The notes: generated by a model from the sequence alone, not told the origin. 64,000 nucleotides of DNA from Bacteroidaceae bacterium (GCA_017615125.1 JAGAAS010000029.1:124001-188000); one strand, 5' to 3'. Numbered from the stretch's first letter, positions 1 through 9,654 are shown. Made by a program: numbers and translations.

Positions 1-1249
1 TCGGATAGAACGAGCGCCGAATGGAAAAGCGGTTGCCTTCGGCAAAGATTTCCCGCCCGATGCCCACAATGCGCTGGATGCCGTGATTCTCGACAAGCTG
101 AGCTACCTTTTTGTAAAGGTTACGCCCGGGCATTCCCGTCTGATCCATATCGGAAAGGATGAGCATGCGCTCTCTTCCTGCCGAATCGGGACGACGTGAC
201 ATGAAATCGAGGGCAATGTCGAGCGAAGCAAGATCGCTATTATAAGAGTCGTTGATAATCGTGCATCCGCGCAGTCCTTCCTTCACCTCCAGGCGCATAG
301 CAACAGACTCCAGACGGGCCATTCGCTCGGCAATGACGTCGGGCTCCATCCGCAGATAGAGGCATACTGCCAGGCAATGGAAGGAGTTCTCGATGGAAGC
401 ATCGTCGATGAAGGGGATGCTATAGGTGTGGCTGATGCCCAAGTATTGATAAGAGATAACGGTACGCTCGGCTTGCTTCTCCACGTTGTTGATAAACAAG
501 GGGCGCTCCTTGTCCTTCCGAGACCAAGCTATCTCATGAACAGAGAGAAGCATTCTGTCGATGCAGTCGGAAATCAGCGGATCATCGCCGTTGTAGATGA
601 CAATCTCGCAACCCTTGAAGAGCATCAGCTTTTCAAGGCACTTCTCCTGCAACGAAGAGAAGTTCTCCTGATGAGCTCCTCCGATGTTGGTAAGCACTCC
701 GATAGTCGGGCGCACCATTGAATGCAGCCGACGCATCTCGCCTGTCTGCGAAATACCTGCCTCAAGCACAGCTATATCGGTATGCTCGTTGATAAGCCAG
801 ACGGAAAGGGGCACGCCTGTCTGCGAGTTGTAACTGCGCGGGGATCTTGTCACAACCTTATCAGGGCTGAGGAGCTGATAGAGCCATTCTTTCACTCCTG
901 TTTTCCCATTAGAGCCCGTGATGCCGACGACAGGTCCCTCGAACGTTTGACGATGATATTCAGCAAGAGTTTGAAGGGCAAGAAGCGTATCCTTTACAAG
1001 CAGGTAGTTTGCATCTTCATGACACTCTGCCGGCATTGTCGAAACAACAAAGTTACGGACACCCCGCGAATAGAGCTCTTCCAAATAAATATGTCCATTA
1101 TTACGCTTACCGACAAGGGCAAAGAAAAGCGTCTCCTCGGGCAGCCAAAGCGAGCGGCTGTCTGTCAAAAGCCAAGTAACATCTGTATCAACTGTTCCCT
1201 TGCGCTTTGCGCCAATGATGGATGTTATCTGTTCAATAGTGTATGACAT
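1..1249 (-). CDS. murF: UDP-N-acetylmuramoyl-tripeptide--D-alanyl-D-alanine ligase, 3' part outside window
   Basis: The minus frame is open from an ATG at 1247-1249 to the window edge, about 416 codons. It starts MSYTIEQITSIIGA and carries the Mur-ligase ATP-binding loop GITGSNGKTG near residue 110, followed by the central-domain sequence TNIGGAHQENF and a C-terminal domain with NDSYNSD. MurF adds D-Ala-D-Ala to UDP-MurNAc-tripeptide in the cytoplasm, the last soluble step of the peptidoglycan precursor pathway. In many Bacteroidetes the MurF domain is fused to an alanine racemase; whether that holds here cannot be seen because the C terminus lies beyond base 1. The start overlaps the end of the upstream GSCFA gene by 25 nt, so the two are probably co-transcribed. 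Confidence 0.93.
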   Translation of the reverse strand, partial: MSYTIEQITSIIGAKRKGTVDTDVTWLLTDSRSLWLPEETLFFALVGKRNNGHIYLEELYSRGVRNFVVSTMPAECHEDANYLLVKDTLLALQTLAEYHRQTFEGPVVGITGSNGKTGVKEWLYQLLSPDKVVTRSPRSYNSQTGVPLSVWLINEHTDIAVLEAGISQTGEMRRLHSMVRPTIGVLTNIGGAHQENFSSLQEKCLEKLMLFKGCEIVIYNGDDPLISDCIDRMLLSVHEIAWSRKDKERPLFINNVEKQAERTVISYQYLGISHTYSIPFIDDASIENSFHCLAVCLYLRMEPDVIAERMARLESVAMRLEVKEGLRGCTIINDSYNSDLASLDIALDFMSRRPDSAGRERMLILSDMDQTGMPGRNLYKKVAQLVENHGIQRIVGIGREIFAEGNRFSIRRSFYP

Positions 1250-2223
1250 TGCTGTATTTCTTTTTGCGTATCAAAGTACGGCATTTTTTCCTTAATAGCC
1301 TCTATCTTTAACAAAGTTTGACGTATAAAACGTTTGTATTCCTCCGATTCGGGATGAAAAGGACGATGATTCAAGGCTCTTCGTATCTCCGTCCATTCTT
1401 CAATGACGCTCCGAGTCTCAGCATCAAAGAATGCTTTTTCAAAACGCTCCCATATATACTGCTCTGCAACCGTTGAGGGATGAGCCATATCATCGGCATA
1501 GAACCGATAATCGCGCAGTTCGTCCATCATTATCTCGTATGCGGGAAAATACATCAAAGGAACTCGATTTCCCATTCTTTTTTCCAGTTCATTGACAGCA
1601 AGCAGCAGAGTAGCCTTTGAGATTTGGTTGGCATGAGCGCCATCACGCAGATGACGCACGGGACTCACAGTAAACAAGATATGCAAACTGGGATTCAACT
1701 CGTGCAAGCGTAGGAGTAGCGGTTCCCATAAGGAGACTATTTCGGGCACCGTCAGCAACACACGTGAAAACAGTCTTTCGGGCTGCTTATGACAATTGGC
1801 AACGACACGACCTGTTTCTTTCAACAGATACACCCATGCCGAGCCAAAGGTAATGATAAGGAAGTCCGCATTGCGAAGCCACTCCGAGGAGGACTGCAGG
1901 CGGCTGTTCATCTGCGCCAACGCCTCTTCGGCAGACATTGCGGAAAAACGGCTGTGATGTCCCCAGCTACACCACCCTATTCCCTCAAACTCCCGAACGT
2001 CCGCTTCTTGGTACATCGTTGCGTCCATCAGACGAGTAAGGCCCTGAGCAATAGACTGAGGATTATAAAGGATTCCAAACGGATTTACATCGCATTGAAA
2101 TTTATTATCCACTAACCGTTGGCCCATGCTCTCAGCAAAGCACGAGCCCATCAGCGTCAAATGATGAGAATGGCGGATTGAAACCCGACTCAAAGGAATC
2201 TGTACCTCGGTTTGGAACTGCAT
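1225..2223 (-). CDS. GSCFA-domain protein
   Basis: The protein is about 332 residues and begins MQFQTEVQIPLSRV. It has the family-defining motif as GSCFAESMG near residue 27, followed by NPFGILYNP, as in GSCFA-domain proteins of Bacteroidetes and Proteobacteria. A longer start 12 codons upstream is possible, but MQFQTEV is the usual kind of N terminus for the family. There is no signal peptide or membrane segment, so it is probably cytoplasmic. The biochemical role of the family is not established. The gene overlaps murF by 25 nt and is likely translationally coupled to it, which hints at a cell-envelope connection by context only. Confidence 0.85.
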   Translation of the reverse strand: MQFQTEVQIPLSRVSIRHSHHLTLMGSCFAESMGQRLVDNKFQCDVNPFGILYNPQSIAQGLTRLMDATMYQEADVREFEGIGWCSWGHHSRFSAMSAEEALAQMNSRLQSSSEWLRNADFLIITFGSAWVYLLKETGRVVANCHKQPERLFSRVLLTVPEIVSLWEPLLLRLHELNPSLHILFTVSPVRHLRDGAHANQISKATLLLAVNELEKRMGNRVPLMYFPAYEIMMDELRDYRFYADDMAHPSTVAEQYIWERFEKAFFDAETRSVIEEWTEIRRALNHRPFHPESEEYKRFIRQTLLKIEAIKEKMPYFDTQKEIQQCHTLLNR

Positions 2224-2299
2224 AACAAAGATTTTTTGCAAAAATAACACATATCCCAAAGAAAATCCCTATTTTTGCCCGATAAATGCTTAAAATGGT

Positions 2300-4219
2300 T
2301 TGTCAAGAACCGCGAAAGTGAAAAAAAAGGAACAACAAGACATCAGCATATTACAGACGATCAATTCGCCTGAGACGCTGAGACATCTTAAGATGAATCA
2401 GCTACCTGGGCTTTGCGAGGAGTTACGGCAGTTTATCATTGATGAGCTGTCGCACAATCCTGGGCACTTGGGCTCAAGTCTTGGAGCTGTTGAACTGTCG
2501 GTAGCCCTTCACTATGTATATAACACGCCGAACGACCGGCTTGTTTGGGATGTAGGACATCAAGCCTATGCCCACAAAATACTTACAGGACGCAGGGAAG
2601 CTTTCCACACCAATCGCAAGCTGCACGGGTTGGCACCTTTCCCATCGCCAAGCGAAAGTCCTTACGATACGTTTACAGCAGGACATGCCTCCAACTCCAT
2701 TTCCGCAGCTTTGGGTATGGCTATCGCCGCAAAGAAACAGGGCGATGAAAAACGTCATGTTGTGGCTATTATCGGCGATGGAGCCATGAGCGGAGGACTT
2801 GCCTTCGAGGGACTCAACAACGTGAGCGAGGTTGACAACAATCTTCTCATCATCCTCAACGACAACAACATGTCCATCTCGAGAAGCGTAGGCGGTATGA
2901 AGCGCTACTTGCTTGGGCTGAGTACGAGCATAGGATATAATAACATCCGCAATCAATTAGCCAAGTTGCTTCGCAAGCTAGGATTCCTCAGCGAGCGGAA
3001 GCGCGACTCTTACATCCGTTTCGGAAATAGCATGAAGGCTCTGCTTGCCCGTCAGCAAAACGTCTTTGAGGGCATGAACATCCGCTACTTCGGGCCCATC
3101 GACGGCAATAACGTCAACGAGCTTGTGCGTGCATTACGCGTCATCAAGGATATGAAAGGACCTAAGCTTCTCCATATCCGCACGGTAAAGGGGAAGGGCT
3201 ATGCTCCTGCCGAGGAAGACGCTATCGAGTGGCATGCTCCCGGGCTGTTTGACAAAGAAACCGGCGAAAGAGTGAGCGGAATTACTGAAGGGAAACCTCT
3301 ACGGTTCCAGGATGTCTTCGGCAACACGTTGCTTGAGTTGGCAAAACAAAACAAGAAGATAGTCGGCGTCACTCCAGCGATGCCCACAGGCTGCTCGATG
3401 GATGTTATGATGAAGGTTTTCCCTTGTCGCTGCTTCGACGTAGGTATTGCCGAAGGGCATGCTGTCACGTTCTCCGGCGGAATGGCGAAAGAAGGACTTC
3501 TTCCTTTCTGCAACATCTACTCCAGCTTCCTGCAGCGCGCCTACGACAATGTCATTCACGACATTGCTATCCAACGGCTAAACGTCGTCCTCTGCATCGA
3601 CAGAGCTGGACTTGTCGGAGAAGACGGCCCCACTCATCATGGAGCCTTCGACCTTGCCTTCCTGCGCCCTATTCCGAACCTCACCATCAGCGCACCTTAC
3701 GACGAGCAAGAGCTGCGCCGTCTTATGTATACGGCACAACTGCCCGACATGGGACCATTTGTCATCCGTTACCCGCGCGGACGAGGCAGGCTTGCTGAAT
3801 GGCAATGTCCTCTCGAAGCTGTTCCTATGGGCAAAGGGCGACAGATGAGCGAAGGAACTGATGTCGCCATCCTCAGCCTGGGAGCTATCGGCAATCTGGC
3901 AGCAGAAGCTGCAAAGATGGCTCAAAGTCATGGAGTAAGTGTTGCCCACTATGACATGCGTTTCCTAAAACCCATCGACACCGAGATACTACATTCCGTA
4001 GGAAAACGTTTTAAAAAGGTAGTGACATTGGAAAATGGTGTTATCACAGGAGGATTGGGAAGTGCAGTAGTAGAATTCTTTGCAGACAATGGCTATACGC
4101 CTAAAGTCGTTCGTTTGGGATTACCCGATTCCTTTATTGAACATGGAACCATCCCTGAACTGCTGGCAGAATGTCACCTCGATGTGGCATCGATATGTGA
4201 GACGTTGCTAACTATTTAA
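2300..4219 (+). CDS. dxs: 1-deoxy-D-xylulose-5-phosphate synthase
   Basis: The 639-residue product has normal DXS length. It condenses pyruvate and glyceraldehyde 3-phosphate, the first step of the MEP isoprenoid pathway, using thiamine diphosphate. Visible motifs are [11 protein letters not shown] near residue 53, the ThDP motif GDGAMSGGL to NDNNMSIS around residues 160-196, and the pyrimidine-domain sequence [18 protein letters not shown] followed by [15 protein letters not shown]. No in-frame ATG precedes the conserved region; a TTG at 2300 or a GTG at 2318 must start it. A -7-like box, TATTTTTG at 2270-2277, puts the transcript start just upstream of the TTG. Only 9 nt separate it from trkA. 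IspD of the same pathway lies at 28420. Confidence 0.95.
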   Translation: MSRTAKVKKKEQQDISILQTINSPETLRHLKMNQLPGLCEELRQFIIDELSHNPGHLGSSLGAVELSVALHYVYNTPNDRLVWDVGHQAYAHKILTGRREAFHTNRKLHGLAPFPSPSESPYDTFTAGHASNSISAALGMAIAAKKQGDEKRHVVAIIGDGAMSGGLAFEGLNNVSEVDNNLLIILNDNNMSISRSVGGMKRYLLGLSTSIGYNNIRNQLAKLLRKLGFLSERKRDSYIRFGNSMKALLARQQNVFEGMNIRYFGPIDGNNVNELVRALRVIKDMKGPKLLHIRTVKGKGYAPAEEDAIEWHAPGLFDKETGERVSGITEGKPLRFQDVFGNTLLELAKQNKKIVGVTPAMPTGCSMDVMMKVFPCRCFDVGIAEGHAVTFSGGMAKEGLLPFCNIYSSFLQRAYDNVIHDIAIQRLNVVLCIDRAGLVGEDGPTHHGAFDLAFLRPIPNLTISAPYDEQELRRLMYTAQLPDMGPFVIRYPRGRGRLAEWQCPLEAVPMGKGRQMSEGTDVAILSLGAIGNLAAEAAKMAQSHGVSVAHYDMRFLKPIDTEILHSVGKRFKKVVTLENGVITGGLGSAVVEFFADNGYTPKVVRLGLPDSFIEHGTIPELLAECHLDVASICETLLTI

Positions 4220-4228
4220 GAAACATCT

Positions 4229-5566
4229 ATGAGAATCATTATCGTAGGCGCTGGTGCCGTAGGAACCCATCTGGCAAAACTGCTTTCGAACGAGAAGCAA
4301 GATATCACCCTCATTGACGATAGTGCCGAGAAGCTCAGCAAGCTGGAGTCGAACTTCGACTTGCTCACTATCGAAGGGGTTCCTACCTCTATCAAGACAC
4401 TCAAGGATGCTGGAGTGAACGGAGCCGATCTGTTCGTAGCTGTCACACCCGAAGAAGGGCGCAACATTACGGCTTGTATCATTGCTCATAGCTTAGGAGC
4501 CAAGAAGACGCTGGCGCGCGTTGACAACTATGAATATATCCAGCCCCGCAACCGCGACTTTTTCAAGGGCTTGGGCATCGACTCCCTCATCTATCCTGAG
4601 ATGCTGGCAGCCAGAGAAATCGCTGACAGCCTGCGGCTGAGTTGGATTCGTCAATGGGCAGAGCTCTGCAACGGTGCTTTGGTTATGCTGGGAGTAAAGG
4701 TACGCGAGGGATGCATGATTGTTAACCACGCTATCAAAGATCTACCCAAGGAACAGCCCTATCATGTAGTTGCCATCAAGCGCGGAGAGGAAACGCTCAT
4801 TCCACGCGGAAGCGACGAGATACTTCCTAACGACCTTGTCTACTTCATGGCGTTGCGGAAGACCATCAACTACCTAAGTGTCATTTGCGGCAAAGAAGCC
4901 TACCAAAAGGTGAAAAACGTGATGATAATGGGCGGAAGCCGTATTGCCGTTCGTGCCGCAGAACTCGTAAGCGACGAAATGTCGGTAAAAATCATCGAGA
5001 GCAACCGTGATCGTTGCGAATGGCTCACAGCTCATCTTCCCAGCAACGTCATGATTATCAATGGTGACGGGCGCGACAAAGACCTTCTCTTGCAAGAAGG
5101 TATCGACAACACGCAAGCTTTCGTAGCGCTTACGGGCAATGCCGAGACAAACATCCTTACTTGCCTTTCAACAAAGCAGTATGGAACGTTCAAGACCATT
5201 GCCGAAGTAGAGAACATCGACTTCATAGGAATGGCGGAGAACCTCGACATCGGCAGCGTCATCAACAAGAAGAAGATTGCTGCTTCATACATCTACCAGA
5301 TGCTCCTCGATGCCGACGTAGACAACGTGAAGAGCCTTACGCTGGCAAATGCTGACGTTGCCGAGTTCACTGTTGCCGAGAAGGCAAGAGTTACACGAGG
5401 GCTGGTGCGAGACATCGATCTTCCGCGAGGAGCCACCTTTGGAGGGCTGGTGCGGGACGGAGTCGGCATGCTTGTCAACGGCGATACGCAGATTATGGCA
5501 GGAGATCATGTCGTTGTCTTCTGTCTCGACTCCATGATTCAACGGCTGGAAAAATACTTTAACTAA
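4229..5566 (+). CDS. trkA: Trk potassium uptake regulatory subunit TrkA
   Basis: The 445-residue protein has two tandem RCK units. The first begins MRIIIVGAGAVGTHLA, a classic glycine-rich NAD-binding Rossmann loop; the second begins near residue 230 with VMIMGGSRIAVRAAEL. Each RCK-N half is followed by a TrkA-C (RCK-C) region. TrkA is the cytoplasmic NAD(H)/nucleotide-sensing partner that gates the TrkH channel. The length fits the usual double-RCK TrkA. It starts 9 nt after dxs and is followed 5 nt later by trkH, so all three genes probably form one transcript. Confidence 0.96.
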   Translation: MRIIIVGAGAVGTHLAKLLSNEKQDITLIDDSAEKLSKLESNFDLLTIEGVPTSIKTLKDAGVNGADLFVAVTPEEGRNITACIIAHSLGAKKTLARVDNYEYIQPRNRDFFKGLGIDSLIYPEMLAAREIADSLRLSWIRQWAELCNGALVMLGVKVREGCMIVNHAIKDLPKEQPYHVVAIKRGEETLIPRGSDEILPNDLVYFMALRKTINYLSVICGKEAYQKVKNVMIMGGSRIAVRAAELVSDEMSVKIIESNRDRCEWLTAHLPSNVMIINGDGRDKDLLLQEGIDNTQAFVALTGNAETNILTCLSTKQYGTFKTIAEVENIDFIGMAENLDIGSVINKKKIAASYIYQMLLDADVDNVKSLTLANADVAEFTVAEKARVTRGLVRDIDLPRGATFGGLVRDGVGMLVNGDTQIMAGDHVVVFCLDSMIQRLEKYFN

Positions 5567-5571
5567 TACGT

Positions 5572-7017
5572 ATGCACTGGAAAATCATCTTCCGCATCAT
5601 AGGAGCCCTGCTCATGCTGTTAGCAACAGTCATGTTAGGCTGTTCTGCCGTAGCTTTGTTCTTCGACGGGCATGATTTCTTCGCATTTCTGGCTTCTGCG
5701 CTCATCACGCTGCTTGTTTCCCTATGGCTACTCTTCTTCGGCAAGGGAGCCACCAACAAATACTCCCGTCGCGACGGCTATCTCACGCTCACTCTCTCGT
5801 GGATCTCCTTTGCATTAGTAGGCACGCTGCCGCTATTGTTGAGCGGAACTATTCATAACTTCTCCGACGCTTTCTTTGAAAGCATGTCCTACTTCACAAC
5901 TACGGGCTGCAGCGTCATCGACAATACGGAAGCGCTTCCACATGCCCTACTCTTCTGGCGCAGTATAAGCCAGTGGTTTGGAGGACTTGGTATTGTGTTC
6001 TTCACCGTTGCCGTGCTGCCTATGTTCGGGTTCAGCGGTGTCCAGCTCTTTGCTGCCGAGACTACTGGCTATGCCAAGAAGAAATCCAGCCCTCGCGTCG
6101 CTATCACAGCACGCTGGATTCTCACCGTCTATGTTGTCCTTACCTTAGGATGTGCCGTAGCCCTTTGGTTTAGCGGCATGCAGCCCTTCGAGGCTATCTG
6201 TCACGGGCTCACGACGATTTCCACGGGAGGCTTGTCAACCCGCAATGAAAACATTGCTGCCTTCCAGTCGGCACGCATCGAATGGGTTCTTATCATCTTC
6301 ATGTTTATCGCGGGTATCAACTACACGCTGCTCTTCCTATGCGTGCTGCGAGGCAAGTTCCGCAGCCTTTTCCGCAGCAGCGAGTTCCATTGGTACCTGT
6401 TCACGGTTGGGATTTTCACCCTTATCCTTACCGTTGGAATGATTTTAGGAAATCATCTGCCCGCAGGAGCCTCGTTTACCGATGCCCTCTTTATGACTAT
6501 TTCCGTACAGACAACTACCGGGTTCACCTGCGGCGGGTATCCCACATGGCCCGTTTGGGTTTGGATGATTCTCTCTTTCGTCATGTATTTCGGAGCAATG
6601 GGCGGCTCGTCGAGTGGAGCCATGAAGAGTAGCCGAATAGCCATTTTTGCCAAGAGTATTCAGGCAGAGCTACGCCGCATTCTCCATCCCAACGCCGTAC
6701 TTCCCGTACGTATGGACGGGGAAGTCATCAGCAGCACGACGAGGACTACGGTGCTCACGTTCGTTTGCCTCTACATGTTGCTTATCTTCTTCGGATGGCT
6801 GATGATGATTATCTGCGGCGTTAACTTCGCCGACTCTTACGGGCTCACGCTCTGCTGCGTGGGAAACGTAGGCATCATCATGCCGGGAATTTCCTGCGCG
6901 TCGCTCCCCCTGCTTGCCAAGTGGGTAACCAGTTTCCTGATGCTTGTCGGGCGCTTGGAGCTCTTCTCGGTACTCCTTATCCTCACCCCCTCGTTCTGGC
7001 GCGAAGGGAACTTCTAA
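5572..7017 (+). CDS. trkH: Trk potassium uptake transporter, membrane subunit TrkH
   Basis: The 481-residue integral inner-membrane protein has many hydrophobic segments. Four pore-loop selectivity-filter-like sequences appear in order: TTTGCS near residue 112, TISTGGLS near 220, TTTGFTCG near 316 and CCVGNVG near 430, as expected for the fourfold repeat of TrkH/KtrB channels. It carries out potassium uptake together with TrkA, encoded 5 nt upstream. The gene ends the dxs-trkA-trkH unit. Downstream is a strong promoter that makes a short terminated transcript. Confidence 0.96.
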   Translation: MHWKIIFRIIGALLMLLATVMLGCSAVALFFDGHDFFAFLASALITLLVSLWLLFFGKGATNKYSRRDGYLTLTLSWISFALVGTLPLLLSGTIHNFSDAFFESMSYFTTTGCSVIDNTEALPHALLFWRSISQWFGGLGIVFFTVAVLPMFGFSGVQLFAAETTGYAKKKSSPRVAITARWILTVYVVLTLGCAVALWFSGMQPFEAICHGLTTISTGGLSTRNENIAAFQSARIEWVLIIFMFIAGINYTLLFLCVLRGKFRSLFRSSEFHWYLFTVGIFTLILTVGMILGNHLPAGASFTDALFMTISVQTTTGFTCGGYPTWPVWVWMILSFVMYFGAMGGSSSGAMKSSRIAIFAKSIQAELRRILHPNAVLPVRMDGEVISSTTRTTVLTFVCLYMLLIFFGWLMMIICGVNFADSYGLTLCCVGNVGIIMPGISCASLPLLAKWVTSFLMLVGRLELFSVLLILTPSFWREGNF

Positions 7018-7069
7018 GGCCTTCTATCGTTAAATAAGTTTAAACGGAAGCAAAAAAAGTGCCACACCC

Positions 7070-7100
7070 CTTGCAGGTTTCGCAAAAAGCCGTACCTTTG
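7070..7100 (+). promoter_or_regulatory. Bacteroidetes-type promoter for a short RNA
   Basis: A CTTG (-33 half) at 7070-7073 is followed after 19 nt by TACCTTTG at 7093-7100, a close match to TTTG-N19-21-TAnnTTTG. Transcription is expected to start near 7107. No reading frame begins here; a terminator follows at 7144. Confidence 0.65.
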
Positions 7101-7106
7101 CAACGT

Positions 7107-7174
7107 GTTTTTCATGGTATTAGATTTTTAAAGTAGAAAGATTGGTCGTCGAGAGGACGGCCTTCTTTTTTTTT
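7107..7174 (+). ncRNA. Candidate small RNA or attenuated leader, about 65 nt
   Basis: Downstream of the promoter at 7070-7100 is a U-rich 5' part (TTTTTCATGGTATTAGATTTT), then a hairpin with stem GGTCGTC (7144-7150), loop GAGAG and GACGGCC (7156-7162), then a T-rich tract to 7174. Promoter plus short body plus intrinsic terminator is the layout of a free-standing small RNA; several Bacteroidales RNA motifs are defined this way. It could also be a leader that attenuates the WYL gene at 7300. Expression is not shown by sequence. Confidence 0.5.
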
Positions 7175-7271
7175 ATACCAAATTTCCAACCGAAAAAAAG
7201 TACGACTTATAGTAAATCAAAAAATACCAACATAAAGAGTGACAAATAAGATATTATTGCCAAAAGTTCCA

Positions 7272-7279
7272 TATATTTG
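7272..7279 (+). promoter_or_regulatory. -7 box of the first WYL gene
   Basis: TATATTTG lies 21 nt before the ATG. The stretch TATATTTGTAACTGAAATC is nearly repeated before the second WYL gene (TATATTTGTGACTGAAATC from 47600), so promoter and coding region were duplicated together. No clear -33 box is seen at the usual distance. Confidence 0.55.
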
Positions 7280-7299
7280 TAACTGAAATCTAGTCGCCC

Positions 7300-8265
7300 A
7301 TGAAAACGTACACAAAATTCAAGGAATACATTTGGCTTGTAAACACCATCCGCAAGGCAGGAAAAATCTCTTTTGCTGAGATTAACGAGCGTTGGCTTGA
7401 AACTGAGATGAGTGAGGGTGTGGAACTAGCACGAGCTACCTTTAACCGCCACAAAGATGCTATTGAGGACATTTTCGGCATTTACATTGATTGTGACCGT
7501 CAAGACGGATACAAGTATTACATTGGCAATGAAGATGTTTTGAATGAAGATACTATTCAGAACTGGATGCTCTCAACGCTGAGCGTCGGCAACGTTATTA
7601 GCGAAGGCTTGTCGTTGCAAGACAGGATTTTGTTGGAAACAGCCTCTTCAGGCGGGGAGTATTTACCACATGTGATTGAGGCGATGAAGAAGAGTGTAAG
7701 AGTGAAGGTAAGTTATCAACGATATGGAGCAGATGAGCCCAAGCTACTGGACTTTGAGCCTTATTGCATAAAGCTTTTCAACAAGCGTTGGTATATTTTA
7801 GGTCATTTTCATCGTGATGATACTGGAAACAGGAAGGCGGATGACTACTTCGGCATGTTTGCCTTCGACCGAATCAGAAATCTAGAACTGACGAATGTGA
7901 AGTTTCAGATTGATCCAGACTTTGATGCCACAACTTATTTCAGCGAAAATTTCGGTGTATTGGTGCATGATGGCACTTCTATGGAGCGTATCGTCATCCG
8001 TGCATACGGCCAAGAGCGTTTTTACTTGCAAGACCTTCCCATCCATCACAGTCAGAGAATAATTGAAGAGGGCGAGGACTATGCCGACTTCGAACTGACC
8101 TTGCGTCCTACTATTGACCTTACTCGGCATTTGTTGGGATTAGGTAGTACCGTTCAAGTCCTCACTCCTGATTGGCTTGCCGATGAGGTTCGCAACATGC
8201 ATTTGGATGCTGCAATGCTCTATGGAACTCGGTCGATAGAGAAAGCATTGATTAATAGGAATTGA
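7300..8265 (+). CDS. WYL-domain transcriptional regulator, island 1
   Basis: The 321-residue protein has an N-terminal DNA-binding-like region (about residues 1-100, with TFNRHKDAIEDIFG) and a C-terminal WYL domain. The WYL signature appears as RWYILGH near residue 162, and DFEPYCIKLFNKRWY matches the usual approach to the motif. WYL regulators sense ligands, often nucleic acids or nucleotides, and control DNA-repair, CRISPR or defence genes in many bacteria. It is homologous along its whole length to the protein at 47628; the first 17 residues are identical. It is followed 37 nt later by a GIY-YIG-like gene. Its target is unknown; the palindromes at 9014, 10615 and 48555 are candidates by position only. 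Confidence 0.85.
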   Translation: MKTYTKFKEYIWLVNTIRKAGKISFAEINERWLETEMSEGVELARATFNRHKDAIEDIFGIYIDCDRQDGYKYYIGNEDVLNEDTIQNWMLSTLSVGNVISEGLSLQDRILLETASSGGEYLPHVIEAMKKSVRVKVSYQRYGADEPKLLDFEPYCIKLFNKRWYILGHFHRDDTGNRKADDYFGMFAFDRIRNLELTNVKFQIDPDFDATTYFSENFGVLVHDGTSMERIVIRAYGQERFYLQDLPIHHSQRIIEEGEDYADFELTLRPTIDLTRHLLGLGSTVQVLTPDWLADEVRNMHLDAAMLYGTRSIEKALINRN

Positions 8266-8302
8266 TATTTTTCCAACAATAACAACCAAAACATTTTATA
8301 AT

Positions 8303-8995
8303 ATGAGCAGAAAAAACAGAACGACAAAAGACAACATTGGTATTGTTTACCTTTTCACAAATGAACTTTACGAACGGGAGAATCTGTATAAATATGGAAT
8401 TACCATTAATCCTTTTCAAAGAAAAAGGGTGCAAAGCAATTCCACTCCCCCGAATTATCGGTTTTATGACAGAATAATAATATTCTCAAAATCATATAAG
8501 GAAATTGAAAAGCAATTGACAAAGATTTTTAAAGAAAAGGACATTCTTCAACGAGGCGAGGATGAAGGCCCTTCTGGAACAAGAGGCGGACAAGAATGGA
8601 TTAAAGCTGACTTATCTTTAATTGTTGTTATTTTTAAAGATATTCTTAAGATCTATCCTGATGCTGAAATGTGCTATAAAGGAAAAAGATATATATACGA
8701 AAATGGAATCGAAAGAGAATTAAAACTGCCTCCTTGCCGCTTAGACTTATTGGGAATACTAAATGGCGATACCATCAAATACATTGAGAATGGTAAATAT
8801 TATCAAGTACAGAATAATAAAATAATTGTTGGTGGAGTAGAGATGACTTTATCTGGATTTGTGAAAACACAGAAAAAGCGGGAAGGAAACACAAATGAAT
8901 ATAACGGTTACATGTACTTTACATATAAAGGACATAAAACGACTCTTTATGACATGTGGCAAAGCCTAGTAATAGGAAAAGAAAAAAGGCAATAA
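8303..8995 (+). CDS. GIY-YIG-like (T5orf172-type) protein with C-terminal RAMA-like domain
   Basis: The protein is 230 residues. Residues 12-75 read like the T5orf172/GIY-YIG fold: GIVYLFTN, then KYGIT, then a helix ending near IEKQLTKIF. Residues 150-225 (GDTIKYIENGKYYQV, NNKIIVGGVEMTLSGF, then NGYMYFTYKGH) resemble the RAMA domain found with adenine methylases and DNA-modification-linked enzymes, though that call is made by eye. Such proteins are expected to bind or cut nucleic acid in the cytoplasm. The gene is AT-rich, lies 37 nt after the WYL gene and ends just before a strong terminator. Horizontal origin is likely. Confidence 0.6.
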   Translation: MSRKNRTTKDNIGIVYLFTNELYERENLYKYGITINPFQRKRVQSNSTPPNYRFYDRIIIFSKSYKEIEKQLTKIFKEKDILQRGEDEGPSGTRGGQEWIKADLSLIVVIFKDILKIYPDAEMCYKGKRYIYENGIERELKLPPCRLDLLGILNGDTIKYIENGKYYQVQNNKIIVGGVEMTLSGFVKTQKKREGNTNEYNGYMYFTYKGHKTTLYDMWQSLVIGKEKRQ

Positions 8996-9001
8996 TGAAA
9001 G

Positions 9002-9044
9002 AAAAATAGAGGTTGTCCCACATTTTGAGACAACCTCTATTTTT
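9002..9044. terminator. Bidirectional intrinsic terminator after the GIY-YIG-like gene
   Basis: A stem of 16 pairs is formed by AAAAATAGAGGTTGTC (9002-9017) and GACAACCTCTATTTTT (9029-9044), with loop CCACATTTTGA. The run of T after the stem and A before it allows termination on both strands. Its centre coincides with the palindrome described in the next entry. Confidence 0.8.
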
Positions 9045-9049
9045 CTTTG
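9014..9049 (+). promoter_or_regulatory. Promoter of the ASCH gene with palindromic operator
   Basis: Palindrome TGTCCCA-CATTT-TGAGACA spans 9014-9032; a -7-like box TTTCTTTG is at 9042-9049, exactly 9 nt after it. The same palindrome, with the same 9-nt spacer to a -7 box, occurs at 10615 and 48555. No TTTG -33 element at normal distance is present apart from the palindrome itself, which occupies that position. Confidence 0.55.
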
Positions 9050-9088
9050 CATCGTGATTCGTAAGTTTAACTAAAAAAAGAATGCAAA

Positions 9089-9613
9089 ATGAGTAAGTTC
9101 ACCGAGATGACAGACGAGCAGTATTTCGCTGCACATGACGAATTTATGAAAAAGTTTGGTGCTCCTAAGTGCGAGCCCATTGAGGTTTTGGACTTGATTA
9201 TGCGCAGGGAGTTTGCGGAAGAAATTCTTAGCGGCAAGAAGAAAGTAGAGGTTCGCAATGGAACAGACTTTTATATGAATCGCCTTACTGACAAAAAAGT
9301 TGACAAGTGGATGACAGAACATCGTGATGACACAGAAATGGATATTGATGCTTTCAATGAGTTCATGTGTGCTACCCGCCCAGTATTGAATATACACTTT
9401 CATGACTATAACAAATCATGGTTCTTAGATGTAGAATGTTTAGAGAATGCATTGATTGATTTGACAAGGCAGAATATAGAGGCTTTGCAGCAGCGCTTCG
9501 ACTGTCATGAGTTTGACGAGCTTCTTGCTGACTTTGAAAGTCGTAACGACGATAATCGTCCGCTTTTCTATTACTTTGTCTTGGGAGATGTATTGGGAAC
9601 AGATTTGCACTAA
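9089..9613 (+). CDS. ASCH-domain protein
   Basis: The protein is 174 residues. Residues 33-55 contain [23 protein letters not shown], split here as [16 protein letters not shown] then GKKKVEVR, matching the ASCH signature GxKxxExR. ASCH domains have a PUA-like RNA-binding beta-barrel; some members are amidohydrolases acting on modified nucleosides. A conserved beta-strand region VLNIHFHDY follows near residue 108. No signal peptide is seen. It is transcribed from its own promoter that overlaps the upstream terminator and is followed 41 nt later by an unknown gene, probably co-transcribed. The exact role is unknown. Confidence 0.65.
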   Translation: MSKFTEMTDEQYFAAHDEFMKKFGAPKCEPIEVLDLIMRREFAEEILSGKKKVEVRNGTDFYMNRLTDKKVDKWMTEHRDDTEMDIDAFNEFMCATRPVLNIHFHDYNKSWFLDVECLENALIDLTRQNIEALQQRFDCHEFDELLADFESRNDDNRPLFYYFVLGDVLGTDLH

Positions 9614-9654
9614 TTTGTAAAATTGCTGATATTTTAAATAATAGAACTATAGCT

